Below are positions 55,613-64,000 of a DNA stretch of 64,000 nucleotides, piece by piece. Position 1 is the first letter of the stretch; each line of letters opens with the position of its first letter. The stretch is from Babylonia areolata. Its lineage: Eukaryota > Mollusca > Gastropoda > Neogastropoda > Buccinidae. The position numbers and the translations under genes were made by a program. The DNA lies in assembly GCF_041734735.1 (NCBI RefSeq), contig NC_134891.1, positions 13,960,078-14,024,077 on the forward strand. Direction: 5' to 3'. Below the pieces are notes generated by a model that was not told the origin of the DNA, made no database searches, and was given only the letters and a program-made list of their open reading frames with translations.

Positions 55613-57485
55613 TGCTACTGAAAACAGAGAGAGAGATGGCCTCTGCTGTATGTTGGGATATAAACAAGATATCTCTTTTTCATTTGTGTCTATGTTTTAC
55701 TGTATCTCTGTCTCTATTTCTCCACAAAAAGAAGGTATTGCCATTCATATATAAAGACAAGTTTACATTTTATATTTCATTGTTATGTAGTCTTTTGATA
55801 TGTGACCCTCCACCATGGAATGAGTCGCTTTGCACCAGAGGTTGATTTTTAGTTATTGGTATATTATAAATCTGCAATAAAAGAGCTTTACTGCAAAAAA
55901 AAAAAAAAGAAAAGAAAAAAAAAAAAGTTTGTAAATCGGATGATTCTGTGAAAAGTTATTGTGATTTGAAGTTCTAAAGTCGCAAAAGTAATGAACCGAG
56001 AAATCAAGGCAGAACAGTTTTGGAACATGTTCATAGAAACCACATACTTCTAAGCAAGATATGTTCATGAAATTTGGCAAACATATACATAGGGGAAATA
56101 TCCACTGTTGCACAAAGTTTGAAAGAAAAATATTGAGTGCACTTGATTTTATTCAAATAAGAAGGTTCTTTTTCTTTTTTCTTTTTGAAAAAAATTGTGA
56201 CTGAGGGGAAGTATACTTGCTTTATAATCAGCTCAACATGACTAAAAACCTACTAGTTTTAAGATTAGTTTTGTTGTGGTGTTGTTTGTGGTCCAATTGC
56301 TAGGAAACTTTTTCATTGTAATTTGTATAGTATGTGTACTAAAATTTATGCCAGATTCAAGGGAAAAAATGCTAAATCATGCCAGATCATGTAATTGTTG
56401 TAATTCAGTGTGCTCACTGGCTAACTGTGCTTGTGATATTAACATAATCCACGCAACAAGCACAACAAAATAACCAAGAAAAAAATCCATACAACAAAAC
56501 TGCTCACACAAAAGGTACAAGTTCATGTGCCTTTTATCCCAGCATAGCATCAAATGAAATACACTTCATAATCCAAATGAACACTTCAAACACTTCATCT
56601 GCAAAGAAAACCTACTTGCCAAACCCATACTTCACACAATAAAGACACACAACCTCATCAAACAAATACTCAGTCTGCTAAAAAAAATGTGCAGATATGT
56701 GGCACAGGTAATCAATTCATCATGTGATACAAAGTGTTAGTCATCAGGGTGGATGGCGTTGATGTTGAACCTTCTTCCTCCACTCTTTTTTCTCCACCGG
56801 TGGTGTCAGTATGTTCCAAAAATACATGGTTTATCCTGAAATAGTTTGTTATGTAATCCCTCTTAATCTCTTTTCATTTTCTTTGTTTTGAATTATTTTT
56901 GATGTGTTCTGAAGTTTATTCATTAATGCTAATAATGTTAGATTAAATATCAAACATTAATTTCAGTTTTGTACATCTGCATCACAGTTTTCATTCTTTA
57001 CACAGGACTTTACAAAATGCTTTACTTCTAGTTCGATGTATTTTATCAGAAAATAAAAAGAATACACTTTTTATCAGAAAATAAAAAGAATACACTTTCA
57101 TATAGATAATTATTTCTTTCATAATATAATTAGATAAAGGAGTTTACTGATAATAAAAGTATGAAACAGTGATTTTTAATGCTGTGGTGTATCATTATGA
57201 GTATCAGTGTGCATATCAGTGTGCATGTGCATGACATGCTGCAACGCATTAAGTTACTTTATGCATAGTGGCATGTCAAGAACATACACACTGATATTTA
57301 TGTAAATGTCTATGCAAAACTTTACAATTCCATACATGTACATCTATACAAAGTTTGTAAAAAGAAAATAAGTTTGCACACTTCTTGGTAAATTTTTACA
57401 ATAAATCATAGTACATTTTATTTAACAGTTGACCACAAAATCACTCACTCATAGATAGGAGTTCCCCATCAGACAATTATTTTGT
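55613..57485. other. AT-rich non-coding DNA
   Basis: An A-rich run lies at 55893-55926. A 26-bp motif (ACTTTTTATCAGAAAATAAA plus AAGAAT) is repeated in tandem near 57045-57095. No coding segment was recognised. Confidence 0.45.
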
Positions 57486-57489
57486 TGAC

Positions 57490-57830
57490 ACTGTAGTTTG
57501 TGTGGGTGGTGTTCCCAGACAGAATCAAGCCCATCTAGAAGCTGGGACCCACATGGGTTTGCCCAAGTTACTTGGGAACAGGGGATGCAACCCTTTCATG
57601 CTGGGCTGCCCACCCGAATCCGACCCGGACCCACTTGGTTTTGCCCAAGTTACTTGGGGACAGGGGATGCAACCCTTCCAGGGTGGGCTACCCACCTGAG
57701 TCTGATCCTTTCCCCACTTGACAAGAGATAAGTGGCCACTTATGCAACACACTGGCCCTTGTCTTACTTGGTAAAGCCCATGTGAAACCCAAGTGAAACC
57801 AGTGGTTTCAAGTTGGGTGGGGAGAGTTTC
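57490..57830. repeat. 82-bp tandem pair with CCCAAGT palindromes
   Basis: Two adjacent 82-bp units (about 57546-57627 and 57628-57709), each with the perfect odd palindrome CCCAAGTTACTTGGG (57562-57576 and 57644-57658). To the right, CCCAAGTGAAACCA and TGGTTTCAAGTTGGG form a further near-palindrome (about 57787-57818). Possibly a MITE or other palindromic non-autonomous repeat. Confidence 0.55.
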
Positions 57831-57839
57831 TTAATTTTC

Positions 57840-58165
57840 ATATTGTAGGGTTTATTTAAACATTGTTTTCAATATTAGACACTTAAGGGTTATGTGTGCA
57901 TGGATGTGAAAGTGCCATTTCAATCACAAAATGATAATTAAAGTAATATTCTTGTTTTTCTTACATGTACATAGGCTTTTAAATTGTGCCTCTCACTTAC
58001 TTGGGTGTGCTCTTTCTCTCTCTCTCTGCCCTCCCCCCCTCTGCCCCCCCCCCCCCCCACCTTACACACACACACACACAACACACACACTCTCACTCAC
58101 TCACTTTGTTGTCACGCCATTCCATTCAAATCCGTGTCTGAACAGCTTCTTCTTCTTCCTTGTTC
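57840..58165. repeat. Low-complexity DNA: (CT)n, C-run, (CA)n
   Basis: A (CT)n tract, a run of about 15 C near 58044, and (CA)n at about 58067-58090, immediately 3' of the LINE to the right. Confidence 0.8.
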
Positions 58166-58173
58166 ACCTCCCA

Positions 58174-60598
58174 TTAGATGAGCAGCCCGGTGTCCTCGAT
58201 GAAGGCTGCCATCCGTCGCAGCTCCTCCAGGGTGCCATACAGTTTGGCTTCCACTGCTGTCGGTGTTGGCCAGTACTTCCTCCTGGATGCTGCATGCGTC
58301 CTACAGTCTTGGAGGATGTGGTCGGTTGTCATTGGTCCCTCCCCACAAGGGCACTCTCCACTCTGTCCAATGCCAAATTTTATGTGCAAGTGGTGGAACA
58401 GGCGGTCGTGTCTAGTCCTCAGGCGGAAGATCTTGACCTGTTCCCGTCGTTCCAGCAAATGGTATCTGTCTTCTGGGTTATATTTGGGGTGCTGGAGGCA
58501 CCACTTTATTCCTTTAGGTGCCTTGATGATTGTCTTGATTTCATTGTATGACACCAGTTTGTTGGCCTGCTCCTTCTGTGCACCGTCTTTTGCTAGAATG
58601 TCCGCTTTTTTGTTGCCTCTGATGCCACTGTGTGCTGGTACCCATTGTGTCACCACTTTCTCCAATCTGGCACTCAGGGCAACAAGGACTGAAGTAAGAT
58701 GGTTCTGTTCTTTGCAGCTGGAGTTCTTGAGGGCTTGGAGCATGGAGAGAGCGTCTGAGAACACCACCACATCCCCTGTTGTTCTTGTGGAGTTCTGCGA
58801 GACTGTTGTGGCTGCCTCACAGAGGACTTCTCACTCAGCTCAGAAGTTGATGGAGTATTTTCCTGTTGGGATTGCACTTTCTTCATCTCCGTCACAGCTC
58901 TACCATCCCTCGTTGCTTCTGTGGCGGAGCCATCTGTAAAGACATGGGTCCAGTCTTCCTGGGGGTACTGGTTGCAGATGTACTCCATGGCCAGGGCCTT
59001 CCTTTGGTTGTCTGACTGTGTTCCTCTCTTCTCCACTCTGGGAATGCCGGTGACAACTGTTGGGAACACCTGCCTCTTCCAAGATGGGTGGGTGACATTT
59101 GCCGGGAAAGGCTTTGCTTCGTGTTCCATCAAGACTGGGGTTTGTCTTTCAAGGTGTCTTGACTGGTGGATGAAGCTGCCTCTTTTCATCCGGCTCTTGG
59201 TGGGTCTGCTCATTCTGTTGTTCATTGGATGGTTTTCAAGGCGTTTGTATTTTGCTGCCTGGATGAGGAGCTTTGTGTCCCTTCTGTCCTCCAATGACTA
59301 GCCCAGTGGTCTCCTCCATCTTCAGGATTGTGGATCTCATGGTGCCAGTTATGACACGCTGAGCCTGGTTCTGTGTCTTGTTGAGATGGTCGAGGTTAGA
59401 CCTTGCAGCTGATGCCCATGCTGATGTCCCGTACTCAACTACAGGTCGGACTCTCCCTGTATAGAGTCTCTTTAGGATAAGTTCGTCAGCCCCCCAGTCC
59501 GTCCCTGCAAGTTTCTCTATGATCGTCAGTCTCAGCTTGGCCCTGCTACAGCATCTGGTGATCTGCTGTTTCCAAGTGAGCCTGCGGTCAAAGGTCACTC
59601 CCAGGTAGGTAGGTTTGGGTTCCTCTGCAAGCCTTTGGTTGTTCAGTGTCAGTTTAGCCTCTTGCTTCTTGCTGGATAGGCTGAAGACTGTGTAGGTTGT
59701 TTTGCTTGAGTTGACAGACAAGCCATTCCTTGGTCCAGTTGCTGATCTTGTTGAGCGCAGTCTGGAGGCGTACCTGTGCTGTAGTGGTGTACTCTTCAGA
59801 GCACCAGAGTACCAGGTCATCTGTGTAGATCGCTTCTCTGACCCCTCTTGGCAGTTCTCTGACGATGTCATCTATGAAGATGAAGAACAGCATTGGCGAA
59901 AGGACTCCTCCTTGTGGTACTACCTGTCTCAGCACCTTCTTCTTGCTCTTCTGGCCCTGAATCTTGACTCGGGCTTGGCGGTTGTGTAGGTACTGGCTAT
60001 CCAGGTGTACATCCTCCCAGACACACCACATCGCCGTAGTTTGAGCCTGAGTCCGTCCTTCCAGACTTTGTCGAACGCCTTCTCCATGTCAATCCAGACA
60101 GCAAGCGTGTTCTTCTTTTCTTGGAATGTGTCCTCAATGCTTTGAGCGATGAATGTGATCTGGTCTTCTGTTGATCTGTGTTGGCGGAAGCCTGCCTGTT
60201 CAGGGCTCAGCAGCTGATACTTCTCAAGGTGCCAGACAAGCCTAGTGTTGACAAGTCTCTCCATCAGCTTTCCTAAGCAGCTTGTAAGGCTGATGGGTCT
60301 GTAGCTGTCAGCCTTCGACTTGTCCTTTCCCTTTTTGTGAATGGGGATCATGTCTGCTTCCCTCCAACACTGTGGGACTGATCCTATCTTCCAGCTGGAG
60401 TTGAAGATTGTTAAAAGGACTGCCTTGCTCTTCATCCCAAGATGCAGAATCATTTCATTTGTGATTCCGTCTGGTCCAGGTGACTTCTTCAGGTTGAGGC
60501 TCTGCAACGCTTCCTCCAGCTCTTTCTCTGTGAAAGCTGAGGTCATGACTTCCTCTTGGGGCTCTTTCTCATGAAGTTCACCTTGGGCCCTGTGCAGC
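58174..60598 (-). mobile_element. I/Jockey-group LINE with RNase H, 5'-truncated
   Basis: Minus-strand frame from about 60546: KKSPGPDGITNEMI, DSYRPISLTSCLGKLMERL, QAGFRQHRSTEDQITF and WIDMEKAFDKVWKDGL. Then, in other frames, VPQGGVLSPMLFFIFIDDI, YTDDLVLWCSEEYTT, PTYLGVTFDRRLTWKQQI and GTDWGADELILKRLY. RNase H has WTHVFTDGSATEATRDG, FSDALSMLQALKNSS and WVPAHSGIRGNKKADILAKD. The Cys-rich end is CPCGEGPMTTDHILQDC, terminating near 58174. At least three frameshifts. The 5' end stops exactly where the short repeat at 60599 begins. Confidence 0.8.
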
Positions 60599-60800
60599 TT
60601 CAGTTTCAGTAGCTCAAGGAGGCGTCACTGCGTTCAGACAAAACCATATACGCTACACCACATCTGCCAAGCAGATGCCTGACCAGCAGCGTAACCCAAC
60701 GCGCTTAGTCAGGCCTTGAGAAAAAAAAAAGACCAAAAAAAGGGGGAATAAATAATAGATAAGCTTACATAAATAAATAAATAAATAAATAAATTAATAA
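60599..60800 (+). mobile_element. SINE-like structured repeat with A-rich tail
   Basis: Body 60599-60720 (CAGTTTCAGTAGCTCAAGGA ... CAGGCCTTGAG), followed by an A-run and (TAAA)n. CTCAAGG (60613-60619) pairs with CCTTGAG (60714-60720), and CATCTGCCAAGCAGATG inside is a perfect 7-bp hairpin. The body is homologous to the 3' domain of the SINE at 55224-55612. The A-rich tail suggests it is an element in its own right on the plus strand. Confidence 0.6.
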
Positions 60801-61470
60801 TTATAATATAGAAAAAGGTAGTAGTAATAAAAAAAAGACGGAAAAAAAAAGAGACAACAATGATGATAAATAAGCAAATAAATGTAAAACATGAAGACAC
60901 ACATTCACACATACACCCACACATGCATAACAGATATGCACCAAACATGCAGTTTCACAGATATGAAAGCACAGTCAAATACATATAAACGTACATGAGC
61001 TCCAACACACACACACACACACCACACACATTACCCTGCACCTCATCTACCCCCCTCCTCCACACACTCATTTCTAGTCTACGTATCGCAGCTTCCACGG
61101 CACACACACACAAACACACAAACACACACACATTCACAGAGATGAACACTTACTTGTACAAGCACACACACATACACCCATATCTCCCACCCCCAACCCC
61201 ACATATATACAAAGATATATATATATATATACGTTCAAATATCCTGTTGCTCCCACAGTGTAGGCATGCATACACTCACATGCCTCATCCTCTACCCCAC
61301 CTCCCCCCCGCATCCCCATCTGCCCTCACACACACACACACGCACGTGCACAGAACTCTCCTGACACTTGTGTACAATTACACTCTCTCGCATGCACAAA
61401 CGCACTCAAAAGCACAGACCCACACATACACACAAACACACACATACACACACGCACAGAGGCTGCCACT
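60801..61470. repeat. (CA)n-rich low-complexity DNA
   Basis: Repeated CACA tracts at 61007-61030, 61100-61135, 61327-61342 and 61420-61460, plus an (AT)n run near 61216-61231. Long chance frames here are repeat-encoded and not genes. Confidence 0.8.
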
Positions 61471-61479
61471 GATTGGCTG

Positions 61480-64000
61480 CAAGAGGGATGGGAAAAGATC
61501 TCTGATGCCAAGAACGTGGCGTCTAGTGTGTTGCTCAGTCTGTTGTATTTGGAAAAGCCCACAGAGACTCTGTTCCGTTTTGAAGAAATTTGCGCAATGT
61601 TGGTTTGGAAATGATGCCGATATTTGTTTGATTTGCAAAGCATCGTGCTCTACCTTTCATGTTAGACTTGCGGCCGCTCCCTCTCTCTGCTTTTATTTCT
61701 TTGAGGCGATCGATGGTGTGATGGCCTTGTACCTGTTCATTTTGATACTCTGACTTTTCTGAGGATTTCCGATTTTCCTAGATGTAGGCCGCTCGTTGGT
61801 GTTGCGTTACCAGCAAGTCTGTCAGCTCACTCATTTCCCCTGAACACCGGGCAGTATGACCATGTGAGTTTTTTAATCTGAAAGTTGCGCATTGCCTTAT
61901 GCCACTCTGGGCTTCCCATTCCGTTTTCAGTTTTCTGTATGAGGTTCATTGAGTCGGTTAGAATCATGGCATGTTGGTTTCCGGGCGTATGGATGGACGA
62001 TAGCCACTGGAGGGCAAGTGTCGCAGCTTCATCTTCCATTGTTAGGCTGGAGGTTGTGACTTTGTAGGCAGCCTTCTCTTCCCAAATTGTTTTTCCATTT
62101 TGTTTCGCAGTGAATCCCCAACCAGATTGGTCTTTGGTGGCTGAGCCATCTTTGTATATGATGATGTCCTCTTCTTTACTGTTTTCTTCTGTGAGTAGCT
62201 TCACTTCCACATCAGTTTTGCCCTCTGGCCATTCCCGACAATGTCTTCCTAGAGTGGGTGAAATGGCTGTGTTGAATAGATGGTTGAGGTTTTCGGGGTT
62301 TTTCTCCCATTCTTTTGTTTCTTTCAGGTCTTATAGTCGGCATACTAGCTGGATTGTGTCTTCTGCTTGCCCCATCCATGATCTTCCTCATCCTAGACGG
62401 CTGCCTTTTGGTTTTTTGACTGCGTCATGCAGTGGGTTTTGAGGGTTTTCTAATGCTTTGAAGTAGGTCTTGACCTGTTATAACTTGTTTCTGGCCTGCA
62501 CTGAAGGAAGGTCAAGCAGGTATCGCATGGTTTCTGTGGGCGTGTCTTTTGTTGTTCCAAGGATCAGCCTCATAGCTTCATTTTGTACTCTTTCTAATTT
62601 TAGGAGGTTGCTTTGAGACGGTGTTGTTAGCCCAAGTCCGTAGTCGATCACATTGATGACGAGTGATTGGTATAGCAGGAAGAGGTGGCATTGTTCAATA
62701 CCTTTGGTTGCCATTGCCATTGCTTTTAAGACTGAAACGCCCTTTTTGCATTTGAGAACAGTATTTTCCATATGTTTTCTGAAGGTCAGCATCCTGTCGA
62801 AGTGTATTCCTAGGTAGCGTAGGCATTCAGTTTTCTCGATTTGAATCCCATCGAATGACACAGAAGGTGGTGATTTGCTCGCGGTTTTGTTGTTGAGGGT
62901 GCACAGCAACGTTTGGGCTTTCGCTGGATTGATGGAAGATCCTGTGTCTTTGCACCATTGAGCAATATTGTTTAGTTGTTTCTGGACGGCTTTAGTTCTT
63001 TCCTGAGCATCTTTCGAAGTTTTGAAGACCAGGTCATCATCCGCAAGAGTAAGCACCCGAGCTATTCCATTGTTGTTTAAGTCTGCAAAGCCCTTCGTGT
63101 AGACATTGTAGAGGACAGGAGAGAGTGGAGACCCTTGTGGCAGTCCCATGGATAGTTTAGAAGGTGCAGCCATCCAATCTCCGAGGCGTAGGACGACGGT
63201 TCTTTCCTGAAGCACTGCTGCTATCCATCTTGTCAGTGTCAAACTTACTCCATACCTTAGTAGCAGCTCCATGAGGTGCGCAAACTGGACTTTATTGTAG
63301 GTATCTTCAAGGTTGATTGCTACTGCTAGTGTTTCTTCTTTTCTTTGAAATCCTTCATACACCTCATATGCAAAAGCAGCTGCATTTTCCCATGTGGACT
63401 TGCCTGCTCTGTAACCACCTTGATTTGAAGGGAGAATGTGCCTGTGTTCAAGATCCCTTGTAAGTTTCCTGGCTATCATGCGTTCCATGAGCTTTCCAGC
63501 AATGTTTTGCATGGTTAGGATCCGGTAGCCACTTACCTGACGATGGTCCTTTCCTGGTTTTGGTATGGGTTTTAAGAAGCTGTGTGTCCAGTCCTCCGGC
63601 ACATGTCCATTGTGGAAACTGTTTTGATATAGATTGAAAAGTTTGCTTCTGTCTTCTTCCGATAGCTCCTTTCATATCTGAGTAGCGAACTTTGTCTGGG
63701 CCAGGAGCCGATTCTTTCTTGCATTTAGCTATTGCTTCGTTTAGATCATCTATTGTCAAGTCATCATCAGGTCCAGTCTGCATAAGGGTTTGGTTTAACT
63801 CAACATATTTCTTTTTCTCATCTAAGTTTCTTTGATTGCTCTGTTGTATGAAACGTTTGAGCAGGGCAGATCCTTTTTCTTCGTTTGTCTTAAGCTTGGT
63901 TCTGTCAGTGTCTACCATGTCTGGGGTTGTTGTGCACGTTTTCCCTTCCATGCGACGATAAAATTGCCAGAACTCTGTCAATGTTGTGTCATAACTGAGT
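61480..64000 (-). mobile_element. I/Ingi-like LINE with RNase H, extending past the right edge
   Basis: On the minus strand, ESAPGPDKVRYSDMK (near 63.7 kb) is followed after a frameshift by a 374-codon RT frame (63602-62478). That frame has FLKPIPKPGKDHRQVSGYRI, GGYRAGKSTWENAAAFAYEV, AVAINLEDTYNKVQF, GLPQGSPLSPVLYNVYTKGF, VLTLADDDLVF and LRYLGIHFDRMLTFRKHM. RNase H is in 62210-61827 (IIIYKDGSATKDQSGWGF, LTDSMNLI) and breaks off at RGNE, continuing in other frames to about 61500. Different family from 58174-60598. The endonuclease would lie beyond the window. Confidence 0.8.

Noticed and set aside
60995-61753. 252-codon Thr/His-rich frame
   Set aside because: Encoded by (CA)n-rich low-complexity DNA and the antisense of a LINE C-terminus.

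Overview
This looks like a eukaryotic, probably gastropod mollusc, nuclear contig. The evidence is AT-rich non-coding DNA with long introns, dense (GT)n/(CA)n/(GA)n microsatellites, many non-LTR retrotransposon families, molluscan-style tRNA-derived SINEs with conserved central domains, and short exons with GT..AG borders. Nothing looks prokaryotic: there are no operons or ribosome binding sites, and I saw no tRNA, rRNA or CRISPR. The species assignment is inference.

Host genes. The clearest host gene runs on the minus strand from about 36.9 kb to 5.8 kb. It encodes a protein with U1/JAZ-type C2H2 zinc fingers (ZNF385/ZNF346/ZMAT style, usually double-stranded RNA or nucleic-acid binders). 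Four coding exons (33.0-32.75, 30.29-30.0, 19.83-19.25 and 8.46-8.35 kb) join with matching intron phases (1, 0, 1). The start codon has a near-perfect Kozak context. Fingers sit in exons 1, 3 and 4, separated by an RGG/Q-rich stretch and an N/G/F-rich stretch. The 3' end is ambiguous, with two phase-compatible candidates. A non-coding first exon near 36.75-36.88 kb is possible. On the plus strand there is one exon (50.95-51.06 kb) with a Scribble-like LSFR-K-FFE-E motif, and a weaker candidate exon at 43.5 kb.

Mobile elements fill the introns and flanks. From left to right: a DIRS-like fossil (1-3.99 kb, minus); a 5'-truncated RTE-like LINE with a C-terminal finger relic (4.0-4.8 kb); a CR1/L2-like LINE (10.6-12.0 kb); an L2-like LINE split by a nearly full-length Nimb/I-clade LINE with a 13-bp target-site duplication (12.04-18.93 kb); a piggyBac element (21.0-25.6 kb) split by another L2-like LINE; an RTE-like LINE with a 13-bp target-site duplication (25.69-27.95 kb); MITE-like elements and SINEs (28.5-34.6 kb); LINE fragments (35.6-43.1 kb); an almost intact CR1-type LINE with a PHD-finger ORF1 and a 941-codon ORF2 (44.9-49.0 kb); a second DIRS-like fragment (53.66-54.69 kb); and two RNase H-bearing LINEs (58.2-60.6 kb, and 61.5 kb to beyond the right edge).

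Tandem repeats. A 30-bp minisatellite occurs as two arrays (4.85-5.13 and 7.02-7.70 kb) around the 3' region of the zinc-finger gene. A 41-bp minisatellite occupies 53.24-53.66 kb. No new multi-gene system is evident. The most informative items are the zinc-finger gene, the one-frame architecture of the young CR1 element, and the nested, datable transposon stacks.
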